Below the pieces are notes generated by a model. It saw only the letters and a list, made by a program, of their open reading frames with translations. It ran no database searches and was not told the DNA's origin. Shown piece by piece: positions 40,637-51,170 of a DNA stretch of 64,000 bases (positions are counted from its first letter, which is position 1; every line of letters begins with the position of its first letter). The stretch comes from Ctena decussata (lineage: Eukaryota; Mollusca; Bivalvia; Lucinida; Lucinidae): positions 2,170,001 through 2,234,000 of the forward strand of contig OZ022511.1 of NCBI GenBank assembly GCA_963989385.1, read 5' to 3'. The position numbers were made by a program, and so were the translations under genes.

Positions 40637-42601
40637 TATACAGGTGCTTTGCATTAATATTATACCTATGCAATTTTTTCATAAGTCTTAGCATACCCCA
40701 AAGTGCATTCTATATTCGGCTGAAAGTCTTTGTTAATCTTACACTTACCGTGGGAATAAATAAAGGGACCCTGCTTAGGGTTCCAGAATACTTCGTTGTA
40801 TAGATATGTTGCTGAGAAGCGATTTTGCAACCTATTAAAGTTATCTTAACCATATTGACAAGTGCTGTAATGCTTCCACGTAGTTGAAGTCGATTTTGCG
40901 GAGTACATGAATACGATAATGAAAAACTGAGATCGACATTTCAATAACAAATATTTAAACATGTTATACTGAATGAGACCCCGGAAAAAAATCTGCCTGC
41001 ATAAAAATATTTACTCTTAAAAAGAGCCTGAGGAGACCTTCTTCGGAGCCAAATAGTAAAGCTCCTGATGTTAAAACCGCTAGGCTTGCTTTAGACATTT
41101 AATAAATAGAATGCCTGTTTTCTCCAATTTGTGAGCTATTGAAAGAATGCTCTTTACGGTAATTTTACACTGACAACTGGAAGGCAGGACAGAAAAGAGG
41201 GGTGCACACAGTATACCTATGCCAGTGTTTCATACGTCTTACTACATCCCTATTTGTTGTATTACAGGCTGTAAAACAGAGGTGCTGGCTTTTATTCTTT
41301 CCTAAATTTATAATTTTTCTTCCTGTTAATATTTTAGAAAAGCACAAAAATGAGTTTTTAGAAATGTAGAACCTTGCATAGAAATATATAAAATGTCTAT
41401 TTTTTCCTATCTTTTATCCAAGCAGTGTACCTACTAGAAAGCATTTGTCCACACATTTTCGCAGAAACAAAAAAGGATAAATGAAATCACATGTTCAATT
41501 TTGTTAAATGATTAAGACGGGAGATGAAAAAAGCAAACAAATCGAAATTTAAACTTTTTCAAAGCAAAACTTGAGTAAATTACCCCACCCCTCTCTTCCG
41601 TGACGTTAAATTTCCAATTATCAGTCACTAACCGCGTACGAAATACTATGAAAAGTATGTTTGCAAAATAGGTTGCAGATGAGAAAAAAGAGATATTCTG
41701 TTTATTAAATTTCTAAAGCAGGCTAAGCTGTTTCTAGCACTGGACCTATGCTTATTTTCTGGAAGACGGTCCCGCCTTGCTCTTTTTAAGGTTAAATATT
41801 TGGTTGCAGAAAAGAAATGTATGCGAATATTTATTATATGTAACATGTTAAAATATCTGTTGTTGAAATGTCGATCTCGGCTTTTCTTTACCATATTCCT
41901 GTACATCATGAAAACGACATAAACTCCGCGGAAGCGTTTCAGCACTTGTCAATATAAATAAGATAACTTTAATAGGTTGCAAAATGTCTTCTTCGCGATA
42001 TTCAATATAGCGAACTTTTCTGGAATCCTATGCAGTGTCTCTTTATTCATTCCCACGATAAGTGTAAGATTTTTTGACAACATAGACTTTCAGCCGAATC
42101 TAGAATGCACTTTTGGGTATGCTAAGACTTATGAAAAAATTGCATAGGTATAAATTAGGGCGCGTTTACACGAGCAAAGTTTCTATGTCACAGAAACTTT
42201 AACAAAGAAAGTATGACAAACATTTTGCGTTTACACGGAGCAAATTATTTGTTAAAGAAAATGTGCCATAGAATCTTTGTCCCATAAACTTTGGCAATGA
42301 AATATTTGCTGCAGTGTTCACACGACCAAATATTATTCGTCAAAGTTACCTGCAGCGATGAAACAAAGTCTTTGTCACATTTTCCTCGCTTGTAGCAATG
42401 TTCTTTGTTACACAATCTTTAGCAAAGTTCTCCGTTTACACGGACAAATTTAATTTATCGAAGTAACTTTACCATATATATTTGTCAAAGCAACACTGTC
42501 ATATTTTGGCATTTACACGAGCAAATTTTTCTGTGACAAACCTACTTTGTCATAGAAACTTAGGTCGTGTAAACGCGCCCTTAATGTAAAGCACCTGTAT
42601 A
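40637..42601. mobile_element. DNA element X with ~430-bp inverted arms, TA-flanked
   Basis: Left arm about 40,637-41,065 and right arm about 41,735-42,601 (the latter interrupted by a 423-bp MITE) are inverted repeats: tacaggtgctttgcattaat...cctatgcaattttttcataa against its complement. Both tips read TA then CAGGTGCTTT-type, suggesting a TA target duplication (Tc1/mariner-like). The ~670-bp spacer has no transposase. A second, broken copy lies at 1995-3866 with the spacer inverted relative to the arm. Confidence 0.75.
42158..42580. mobile_element. MITE family M2, copy 1, with TTA target duplication
   Basis: TIRs gggcgcgtttacacgagcaaagtttct and complement, TTA on both sides (42155-42157, 42581-42583). 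The interior is made of further diverged, inverted and direct ttacacg / tttgtcaaagtaact words. It interrupts the right arm of element X. Confidence 0.9.
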
Positions 42602-42608
42602 ACCCCTT

Positions 42609-43102
42609 AAGCCGCGTTTACACGAGCAAAGTTTCTATGTCACAGACACTTTAACAAAGAAAGTATGCCAAACATCTTACGTTTACACGGAGCAAATTAT
42701 TTGTTAAAGAAAATGTGACATAGAATCTTTGTCAAATAAACTTTGGCAATGAAATATTTGCTGCAGTGTCCACACGATCAAATATTATTCGTCAAAATTA
42801 CCTGGGAACTTTATCCGTGTAAACGGCTAACATTGGCACAGTTTCTTTGATACATAAACTTTGTTGACCAATGCAGCAATGAAACAAAACCTTTGTCACA
42901 TTTTCCAAGCTTATAGCAAAGTTCTGTGTTACATAATCTTTAGCAAAGTTCTCCGTTTACTCGGACAAATTTAATTTATCGAAGTAACTTTACCATATAT
43001 ATTTGTCACAGAAATATTGTCATATTTTGGCATTCACACGAGCACATTTTTCTGTGGCAAACCGTCTTTGTCACAGAAACTTTGCTCGTGTAAACGCAGC
43101 TT
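42609..43102. mobile_element. MITE family M2, copy 2
   Basis: Aligns end to end with copy 1 only 30 bp away, plus an extra ~70-bp segment (about 42,805-42,875). TIRs agccgcgtttacacgagcaaagtttct and complement gaaactttgctcgtgtaaacgcagct. The flanking TTA has decayed to TGA on the right. Confidence 0.85.
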
Positions 43103-43318
43103 GAGGCTTTACAAATTAGCAAGTAGTTTACTTAACTCTCTAATAAATACAGTGTTTACAACAAAATATCTCATACCCATGTAAACTAAATGAAAATTAG
43201 TAATATTTATAAAACTTACTAAAATGTTTCACACGTGGTCCCCCACCCTGATACTTTAAGAAAAAATATTTTAAATGACTATTATTGTTTTATCATAGTA
43301 ATAAAAACATGATCTCAC

Positions 43319-43391
43319 TGTCATAGGGGCCTCCTCCAAATACGCTGTCGGTAATTAGCATGCAAATCGTTAGAAAGATCACCAGCTTCAT
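43319..43391 (-). CDS. First coding exon (A1): signal peptide of a secreted protein
   Basis: On the minus strand, ATG at 43391 begins 24 codons with a textbook signal peptide: MKLVIFLTICMLITDSVFGG, with Lys at position 2, a hydrophobic core of residues 3-13, and small residues before a likely cleavage after FG. The exon ends with one base of a codon at a good donor, gtgagatc, so the intron is phase 1. A TATTTAAG box lies about 45 bp ahead of the ATG (plus coordinates 43433-43441). Phase-compatible Cys-rich exons on the same strand are found at 24426-24500 and 23054-23139. No identity could be assigned. It starts about 520 bp downstream of the stop of the unrelated minus-strand gene B. Confidence 0.65.
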
Positions 43392-43668
43392 GTTGAGAGA
43401 AATGACAATCTAGCTAAAGTTCCCTGGGAGTTCCTTAAATACTACGGATAAGTACCAATCACTTCAAATGTGCCTTAATGTTTATACAACCGCTGAATTT
43501 CTCTGATCATATTATGCACATCAAATCATGAAAAACACTTAGTTGTGATAGTTGGGACATTTTATAACAACAGCTAATTGCGCAGCTCTTTGTCAGACTG
43601 CACGAATGCTGGTCAAAGTCAGCGCGAATGTTTCACAGTGGATTAAAATCACATTTCTATGCCGTAAT

Positions 43669-43905
43669 TGAGCCGCGACAAGACAAAACCAACAAAGTGG
43701 TTGTGCGCCCAGCGCATACTCGGATCTGCCTAGGCATCCGCCCAGTCTGATCAGAGTCTTCGCTGTCCGCACGGAGGTAGCTTAGAACCCTAGCTACCCC
43801 TTTAAGCGCATTGCAAAGACTCTGATCAGATGGTGGATGCCAAGCTGACCCGAGTCTGCACTGGGCGCACATGTCCCTTTGTTGGTTTTTTCGTGTCGCG
43901 GCTCA
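43669..43905. mobile_element. MITE family M1, copy 2
   Basis: Full-length copy (tgagccgcgacaagacaaaacc...ttggttttttcgtgtcgcggctca). It lies two bases beyond the stop codon of the gene B terminal exon, so it would form the start of that gene's 3' UTR. Confidence 0.9.
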
Positions 43906-43907
43906 TA

Positions 43908-43991
43908 CTAAATAATCTTTTCCGTTTCCTGCTGTATCTGCATACATGCATTTATTTCTATTAGCTTCAGGTTAATCATGTCTTCAAATGC
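43908..43991 (-). CDS. Gene B, terminal exon
   Basis: A good acceptor (ttgaactatctacag) precedes 84 nt on the minus strand: 27 codons in phase 0 and a TAG stop. The encoded segment AFEDMINLKLIEINACMQIQ then QETEKII is strongly helical. Its phase-0 start fits the phase-0 donor of the 262-nt exon at 44980-45241. No poly(A) signal is recognised in the MITE that follows. Confidence 0.65.
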   Translation of the reverse strand, partial: AFEDMINLKLIEINACMQIQQETEKII

Positions 43992-44178
43992 CTGTAGATA
44001 GTTCAATGCACATGCAAAAGTTGAAAAGCAGGAGTGTGAACACGTTTGTGCCGCTAGCGACACATACATGCATGCATATACACACGAAAGTGATTGAAAA
44101 GTTTTTAGCCCCACCATGTTTTGAAAACTTTAGAGTGGATTCGAGTTGATGATTTTTAACAGCCATTCTAAAGTCCGT

Positions 44179-44378
44179 AGGAGCTCCGGTATCTCAGTGG
44201 GTTAAGCGCTGGCCTACTGATCTATCGGACCGGGTTCGAATCCCGCTTGAGGCGAGAATCTTTCCTACCGTAAACGGGGTTCCATTGCACACAATCTTTC
44301 ATTATCATCCTCCCATCGTCCTGATATAACTGAAATACTGTTGAAAAGGACGTAAAATCACAAGTCATCCTTCATTCA
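44179..44378 (+). mobile_element. tRNA-headed SINE (family S2), with 12-bp target duplication
   Basis: A box ggtatctcagtgggttaagcg, B box gggttcgaatcccgc, then body phrases gaatctttcctaccgtaaacgggg, ccattgcaca, ctgaaatactgttgaaaaggacgtaaa, and a ttcattcat tail. tctaaagtccgt occurs on both sides (44167-44178 and 44379-44390) as a perfect target duplication. It sits in the intron of gene B. A second copy, inverted, is at 50,677-50,892. Confidence 0.9.
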
Positions 44379-44390
44379 TCTAAAGTCCGT

Positions 44391-44979
44391 TTGCTCCAAA
44401 ATGCAAACGGCATTGCCAATAATTTCTCAAAATTGGTGAGAGGTGGAAATTTTTGAATTGCTCATTTTCAATTCTTATCCCATGTGAGGAACGATTTTCC
44501 ATCAAAGAATTTTTAAGTCACTTTATATCCTCCATAAGGGTCAAATAAGTAACACAGCCAATATTCAGATAAAAAGTGTGTAGTTTATTTCTAATTGTGA
44601 AAGTCAGAGAAAATTGGTGAAAGTTTATATATATATTATATATATATGTATATAAATATTCCTGAATGTCAGGTTGAGAGTATATTTTCGGATTTTATTT
44701 CACAGTCTTGTAGATATATGTATATGTAGATGGGAACGTTTGTTAAACTTCCAAAAAGGCGGGGATGACAATCTAGAATTAAAAGAAAAAAATCTCTTAA
44801 GGCTCAAGAAAAGCACTGCAATAACTGACAATGTATAAAAACATATACATATCAAATATCAATAATTATATATGATGTAATATATATTGCATAGATAGCT
44901 CAAATTTTCACAAACTTGACATATGTACAATTTTAATGTATTGTTATAATTTAAAATATCAAAATATCAAAATATCTAC
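44391..44979. other. Intronic sequence of gene B, no other feature
   Basis: AT-rich, with a tatatata tract near 44,625-44,650. The start (gtttgctccaaaatgcaaacgg) resembles 46,655-46,680 (gtttgctcccaagtgcaaacgg), probably a dispersed repeat. Confidence 0.4.
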
Positions 44980-45241
44980 CTCCTTGGACGTCTGCGGAAC
45001 ACGTCTGTTCTGTTTGAAGTCTGGTAGGAGGAAGAGAAAGAACTCAATGCTGTCCACGGGACATCTCAAAAGGTCGAGTGAGCACTTCTCAGAGAGGTCA
45101 TATGAATATGCATGGGCCTCGGGCTGACGTAGAAGATCTATTGTTGCAGGAACAACGTCCACTGTAGGGAGACTCACAACACTCTTCCCTGTCTTTGAAG
45201 AATCCATCCCAGTGATAATTTTATGTGAAATGTCCCTTATG
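44980..45241 (-). CDS. Gene B, penultimate exon
   Basis: A 262-nt exon on the minus strand: one base completing a phase-2 codon, 87 full codons, then donor gag|gtagat at phase 0. The acceptor is T-rich (gtttaaattttaag). The protein reads IRDISHKIITGMDSSKTGKS, LPTVDVVPATIDLLRQP, AYSYDLSEKCSLDLLRCPVD and SIEFFLFLLPDFKQNRRVPQ. There is no transmembrane or signal segment, and GC content rises above the flanks. I do not recognise the family. The frame is continuous with the 25-nt microexon upstream and the terminal exon downstream, so the three together are convincing host coding sequence. Confidence 0.7.
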
Positions 45242-46372
45242 CTTAAAATTTAAACCCTAATATGTTTTCTATTAACAATTATACGCAAATATCTCTTAAG
45301 ATGAAGTCTTAATGATAATATAAAGCTTATTTTGCCCTTATTTAAATGCTTAATATTTAAAAATTTGTTTCTTTAAAAAAAATGCCTTATTTTTACCTTA
45401 ATATTGAATATGTATGAAGAAAAGTTCTAAATTCAGAGGCAATATGAACAGTGTGGACGCAGAACATCCAAAGAGAACAGTGCAGTCAGAAGCAGTGTGA
45501 TCAGTGCAGGTGCATGAATTCCAAGTGCAACAAAATGAAATAATATGAAATAAGATGTATAAACAGACACTTACTTGAACAGAACATAAACAATGACAAA
45601 TGACATGTACATGAATAGCAGTGAATACCAATTCACACAATATAACTATATTTCTTAGTGGGAAGACCTGCCACCTATATAGATAAATATACAAATATGA
45701 TGAGTAACTTGAAGACACAATACAATAAATGATATACATAATAGATTGCTACCACATGCAAACTGCCAGGTACAGGAATCTACAAATAAATGAAATTAAG
45801 GAACAAGTCACATAGAACAATGAGTTTTGAAGGCTCGAACACAAATATGACAAACAAGTAGACTACACATAATGTGCATAGATTGTGCAATATACAAAAA
45901 GATAAGTGCTTGAAATAAGCAACTAGAGTGAGGCAGCTACAATTAACTCTCCAGAGATCACTGCTATGCTTTAATTTTATGATCAGGTGGCAGGGTTTTC
46001 TTCTTTTTTCCAAAGAACTGTGTTTAAATGACAATCAAATTTGCTATTTATAGATTACTGCTGTTTCAGACATTTCAGACAATTACATATACCTCAGCTA
46101 TTTCAGTAAAACAGTTGATTCTCTACTGGATAAAATGAAGAATCCTGCCTCTAGCTGAATTCGAACATTTAATCAAGAATTTTGCAACCATAGATAACAG
46201 TAAATTAAAGATAATTCCAAATTCTATTTTACGTAAGCAATTATTCCAAAATGCTATGCATTTCCCAAAGAATCAATACTTTATCTTAATTTAATTGTAT
46301 AAAAATACATGTTAGTGATCTCTGGAAAATCAAACTAGACAAGCAGAAGCTATAGCAAGGAACACAAGTTAC
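45242..46372. other. Intron of gene B, nothing else recognised
   Basis: AT-rich with two minus-strand open frames (45398-45739, 45780-46034) rich in Cys, Tyr and Phe that look like chance ORFs. Confidence 0.45.
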
Positions 46373-46397
46373 CTTATAAAGTTCCAGGCTTCATTAT
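46373..46397 (-). CDS. Gene B, 25-nt microexon
   Basis: On the minus strand a strong acceptor (ttcctctctgttttgcag) and a donor (gtaacttgtg) bracket 25 nt. In the frame that joins the next exon it encodes NEAWNFI with two flanking partial codons (phase 1 in, phase 2 out). An alternative frame hits a stop after six codons. The exact phase match with exon 44980-45241 supports it. Upstream exons were not found between 46.4 kb and 64 kb. Confidence 0.6.
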
Positions 46398-46479
46398 CTG
46401 CAAAACAGAGAGGAATATTTTTATAATTTACACTTTTTATATATTTTTCAATAATGTGTCCCATCTAGTATAAATCAAT

Positions 46480-46650
46480 TACCGGGATGCTGTAGGATAT
46501 ACATTTGCAAAAAAAAGTGAAAAATGTTTGTCTCTGAGTCTGCTAAAGAAGTTATGATCGGTCGAAGAGTTACACATAGCACCCATGGGGTAACTGTAAA
46601 AGGCATTGCTATTTATGATAAAGTCCCGAAATTTGGTGATTGTTGCTCTC
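46480..46650 (+). mobile_element. Fragment related to the right end of the mariner-like element
   Basis: accgggatgctgtaggatatac, gtctgctaaag.agttatg.tcggtc.aagagtta, ggggtaactgtaaaaggc and aatttggtgattgttgctct match 55,875-56,075. No TIR remains here. Confidence 0.65.
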
Positions 46651-47199
46651 TATAGTCTGTTTGCTCCCAAGTGCAAACGGGGTTTCGCTTAATTTCTCGA
46701 AAAGGATTAAAGTTCCATTAAATATTCTAATGTCCAAATGATTCTTGTAACTTAACATAACAGAATACGAAAAGTCCAAAATTTTGGATGCTTTTGTAAA
46801 ATGTTTTCCATTAACAGTAATGCAAAACCTGAGCAGCTTCACTGAAGGTTGTCGTATGCTTGTTAGAACAGCCAAAATATTGTTGGCGAACTCGTTGCTT
46901 ACTACCTTTGTGGGCGTATATGAATGAAATAATACAAATGTATTAGTTTAAACTTTATTTATTTACTTTATTTATATGTACAAACAACATAGATACATAT
47001 AAATACATAGGATATGGGTCTCTAAATTTGGTTTAAACATATTTATTCAGCTTATTCAGTTAACATACATATACAAGAACAATTAAGATATCAGTACAAG
47101 CTATGGGATTAGAACGAAAGCGATATGCTTATCGAGTGCTTCTCCTTTCTTCGCGAATGTTTCACAGTTTCCACATCTCTAAATTTCAGGGTTGCATCT
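46651..47199. other. No recognised gene
   Basis: Dispersed-repeat traces: gtttgctcccaagtgcaaacgg as near 44,390, and a T/A-rich piece ending ggattagaacgaaagcgat as near 21,650. Confidence 0.4.
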
Positions 47200-47203
47200 T
47201 TAA

Positions 47204-48062
47204 AGTCTCCATAGTCTTATCAGTGGAAAAATGACTAAATTTAAATCATTGTGAAATGCGGTTCAACCTTCACGTATGGTGATAAAATGTGAGTTGATGT
47301 GTATATACTGAGTTATATAACTGGCAAAAATTAGAGAAAACAAGTTTTTGGAAAATAAGAAATCGCTCCACAAAATAAAGTTTCCTGTTCTGGTTCCTCA
47401 TTTATCAATGCTATCTAAACATAGGCGTGATAATGATTGGGACTTCACGCCTGTTCATTGTATTTTTACCATTTTATTCAACTTAAATGACACAAATCAA
47501 TTTTCAAACTCTTTTTATATGAAACTCAAGGATGTTTTACTTGTTTAAAGTTGGCTAATCACGGTCCATTACAAAACTAGATCTATAGTGACACACTGGT
47601 CTGGCATTCATCACAGGCAACGAAGGCAACGTACTAAAAACTTGATTTTTTTCGCATATCTCTTAGATTAATTTCGAACTATTATTCTTACGGACCCGGC
47701 AGTTTGTTATACCTCTTAGTCAGACTAGATTTTTGAAGAAATTCCGTCTAGTATAGATGTAGTGCTTGAATAAGTTTCTCTACCGATTCGTTGCATAGAC
47801 GTTGTAGTCCAAAAATTGTTTTCAAGCATTTCTTGAATATGCATACGAATTCAGTAAAACTTTTGATTCCTATTTCAAGAGCCGGGGATCGGATGGTCCG
47901 TGAGACTATACTTCTGAAACAAACTTATCCTGATGAGCGGAACAAGCAAGATTCATGTACGTTGTCTTCGTTACCTGTGTTGAATGCCAGACCAGTGTGA
48001 GTGAGAAGCTTGCAGCGGTACTTCATGATGAAATTTTGCATGCTGATAGAGCAAAGGGGCCC
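47204..48062. mobile_element. TTAA-flanked element, family T1, longer copy
   Basis: TTAA at 47200-47203 and 48063-48066; ends agtctccatagtcttatcagtgg and ctgatagagcaaaggggccc pair like those of 15867-16435, and both ends plus several internal blocks (actggcaaaaa, ttcattgtatttttacc, atgaaactcaaggatgtttta) align. 859 bp against 569 bp, so one copy has an internal deletion. No transposase. Confidence 0.85.
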
Positions 48063-48066
48063 TTAA

Positions 48067-48933
48067 GGGTTTTTGGTAAAGCCGCAAGATACTAAAATAT
48101 ATTGCCCTTCAATCAAACCATTGACAAATGATCATATTTGCAAGAACCGTTAAAACATGTAGAATGTGAAGAATGATTTTTCAAACTAGTGTTTTAAGAA
48201 TATGCTATCCATCTTATTTTCTTTATCATAGGCTTAAGTAATGGTGAAAATACAATGTACATACATACCCCCCTTTGATATCTTTTCTTATATTGTACTC
48301 CTCGAAGGTGACACCGATAAAGGAACTCGTATTTTGTGGTGCCATTTGTCATTTTTCAAAATCATGTTCCCCCCTCTATTTTGCCGGATACGTATATGAC
48401 TCGATATTTGCACATCAAACCCACATTTTATCTCAAAACATTGTGACTGGACCACTTTTCATAATTATTTATAGATTCCACGCTGGTTTGACTATGGACA
48501 CTTTTAATATGTCAGCCATTTTGAGTCTTGGCGGCCATCTAAAATGGTCGAAGTTCAGGTGGCCCGGGATCATTTTTGAATGTGGATGATGTAGTAAACA
48601 TATGGATGAAATTTCATGCTTGTATCATCAAGTGAAATATTTCCTTAAATTTTCTCACTTAGCCACTCCACTATAGCTACCTTTTATTTTCATGCATTTC
48701 CGCTATTTGCACTCATGTTTTCACATGTACATGTACAAGAAATCTGGTGCAAAACGGCCAAAGATGAAGGAACGCGTGATCTTTATATGTAAACTTTTTT
48801 TTTGTGGCTGGCAATTTTCTAACACTGTGAGCTGTGACGCGACTCTGTGATTTTTGAGTGGCCATTTGACAACTTGTCTCTCTTTAGTTTAGACTGCGCT
48901 ACGGTAAAATGAAAGTGAAAAGGTATAGATATT
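48067..48933. other. No recognised feature
   Basis: Unique-looking sequence. A 104-codon plus frame (48275-48589) has no recognisable domain. Confidence 0.35.
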
Positions 48934-49170
48934 AACCGCGACACGAGAAAACCAACAAAATGGTCGTGCATCCAGCGTAAACTCAGATCAGTTTTGGCAT
49001 CCGTCCAGTATGTTCAGACTCTTCGCTAAGCACTTAAAGGGAAGCTAAGGGTCTAAGCTACCCTTTAAGCGCTTAGCGAAGAGTCTGAACATACAGGACA
49101 ATTGCCCAGGCTGATCCGAGTCTGCGCTGGCCGCACAACCACTTTGTTGGTTTTCTCGTGTCGCGGCTCA
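48934..49170. mobile_element. MITE family M1, copy 3
   Basis: Full-length palindrome (aaccgcgacacgagaaaaccaacaa...ttgttggttttctcgtgtcgcggctca). The word atatt directly flanks both ends (48929-48933, 49171-49175) and may be the target duplication. Confidence 0.9.
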
Positions 49171-49440
49171 ATATTGGTTTTGAGCTCTGCTATTGTTGAT
49201 ACCTCTTGGAGACGCTTTCTTCCGCATATGCAGTCCCAAAGCATGGTATCAGGCATAGTTTAAAACATGGAATTGAATACTATGGAATGGACTGGAAGGA
49301 CAGTCTCATTCACTCCTTTCCATAAATTTGAAATGGCACACTTACAGGAAAAAAAATGCTCCTTCTGCTGGAGCAAATTCTTTTCCTGTCAGCATACATC
49401 ACAGGCTCTGAGAGCCAATTGTAGAACTAGGACTGTAGAT
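49171..49440. other. No confirmed feature
   Basis: A minus-strand stretch (about 49,168-49,256) reads coding-like (DTMLWDCICGRKRLQEVSTI) and has a weak internal donor, but no acceptor. It could be a lost exon. Confidence 0.3.
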
Positions 49441-49588
49441 AAAGGCCTAGGGTCGATAAGCATCAATTTCGGCCTCAAAATTTCATAGAAAATAAAATTT
49501 GAATATTGGCCTTAAAATTCTTTTATATGAATATGTTATGGTACGTTATTTTCAAATCAAGTGTCTATTTTTAAGTTCTGTTCATGAC

Positions 49589-50277
49589 GTTGCCATGGTA
49601 ACGCTCCAAAATGCTACATTTTCGTTTTTTTTGCACTTTTTAGCCAATTTTAATGTATTCAGACAAAATTTCTAATGCCTCCACATTCGACAAACAACTT
49701 CACACTTTAGCAAACGATTTTGTTACCAAAAAGGAAATTTGACAAAAAATTTCTTGTTGTTGGAGGTGTTTTTAAAAATAAAATATGTCCTCCAGCCACG
49801 TGCGCCTTGCAATCTGGATAATGTATCTAAGGCTGGCAAAAGCCGTTTTGAGCTTGACATAACTCAGAGAGTTCGATGAAGGAAGATAGTATGTAATTAT
49901 ATTTATGTGAGTCACTCCTATAATAAAGTTTGTTTCCATTGTAACAGTAATTGTGCCGTTGTCATGGTAACCATGATCATTCCACGTGTGTTTAGGCAAT
50001 CAGTTTAATTTACATGAAAAACATTCCAAAACGGCCATTTTGAATGTTTTAATTTGTTTCTTGTTGTTTGAGAACTGAGGATTGAACAATCAAATAGCAA
50101 AGCGTATTCCTCTTGCACTAACCAAGGACAAATCCTCGTTTCTTGGTCAGCAAATATCAATGAAACATCTTTGAGTATGGCTACTTCTCAAGGTTTTATG
50201 TTGTTTCTTCTTGCTCCTGAATTGAAACAAATAAAATGGACCCACTTCTATTGCTTTTATGCTGTTGCCATGGTAAC
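49589..50277. promoter_or_regulatory. Cluster of X-box-like palindromes
   Basis: gttgccatggtaac at 49589-49602 and 50264-50277, gtttccattgtaac at 49932-49945 and gttgtcatggtaac at 49958-49971; a fifth, gttgccatggcaac, is at 52887-52900. The consensus GTTRCC-(N)2-GGTAAC matches RFX-factor X-boxes. They may be spread by an underlying repeat, because flanks such as agccaa / gaccaatattg are also loosely similar. Confidence 0.5.
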
Positions 50278-50621
50278 CAAGGGAAATTTATCGCTTTTTT
50301 GACCAATATTGTTAGTTATAAGCCTTTCAATGTATATGTTTAGCTTTCGTGTTCTTTCTTCTTGCTCAAGACCTGATGGTTAATATCATCATCTGTCTTC
50401 TTTTGCATACATTTTTTCCCTGGTAAAAGTATTATTCCGTCGGGGCTCCAACATGATTTAATAAATTGACTATTTACATAAAAGTATACATATTTCACTT
50501 AAAAGAATGAGCAGAGAGAGGCTTATGATGCTTAATTGTTAACATGAACCATTTTCTTACCTCTCGTGTATGATGTAAACATTTGATCTTTCTGTCGTAA
50601 CCGTGCATGTATTTTGTACAC

Positions 50622-50624
<3 letters not shown>

Positions 50625-50660
<36 letters not shown>

Positions 50661-50890
50661 GAGAGAGAGAGAGAGAATTGATGAATGACTTGTTTGCAAA
50701 TTTACGTCATTTTCAACAGCATTTCAGTCACCGTCATACCAGGACTATGGGATCGTGATAATGAAAGGCAGTGGTGTGCAATGGATTCCCGTTTACAGTT
50801 TAAAAGATTGCCGCTTCCAGCCTCCATCGGGAGTCGAACCCGGGACAGGTAGATCAGCAAGCTAGCGCTTATCCCAATGAGCTATCGACC

Positions 50891-50931
<41 letters not shown>

Positions 50932-50937
50932 GAGAGA
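50625..50937 (-). mobile_element. SINE family S2 inserted in a (GA)n microsatellite
   Basis: (GA)n at about 50,625-50,676 and again at 50,893-50,937. Between them, on the minus strand, is a tRNA-headed SINE: gatagctcattgggataagcgctagc (A box), cccgggttcgactcccg (B box), gtaaacgggaatccattgcaca, gtgactgaaatgctgttgaaaatgacgtaaa. Same family as 44179-44378. The target duplication cannot be told apart from the microsatellite. Confidence 0.85.
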
Positions 50938-51084
50938 TGAACACATTTTCGCTTATACGTACTGCAGCAACTTCAATGCTAATCGTTTCAAATGATTATT
51001 CTGTACCCAAACTTTATTCTTCCGCTAGTATTGTAAGAAAACCTCTTTTTCTAGAGCCAAGTATTATTAAGGCGGTGGTAATCA

Positions 51085-51166
51085 CTGATCCGTGGTGAGA
51101 ATCTTCCAGCGATACCTCGCGATAAAATATTTTATGTATTTATACCACTGATAGAGCAGTGGAACT
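51085..51166. mobile_element. Right end of a family T1 element
   Basis: gagaatcttccagcgatacctcgcgataaaatattttatg...ctgatagagcagtggaact, then TTAA (51167-51170), as at the right ends of 15867-16435 and 47204-48062. The left end is not found. Confidence 0.7.
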
Positions 51167-51170
51167 TTAA

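Noticed and set aside
47925..47955. Second hammerhead (cctgatgagcggaacaag)
   Set aside because: The CTGATGA core is present but there is no GAAA partner after a closable stem II.
49168..49256. Coding-like minus-strand segment DTMLWDCICGRKRLQE
   Set aside because: No acceptor upstream, phase does not fit gene B, and it runs into a MITE. Left as a possible lost exon.
50877..51098. ORF starting in the GA microsatellite
   Set aside because: Begins with a repetitive (ER)n stretch made by (GA)n; no domain.
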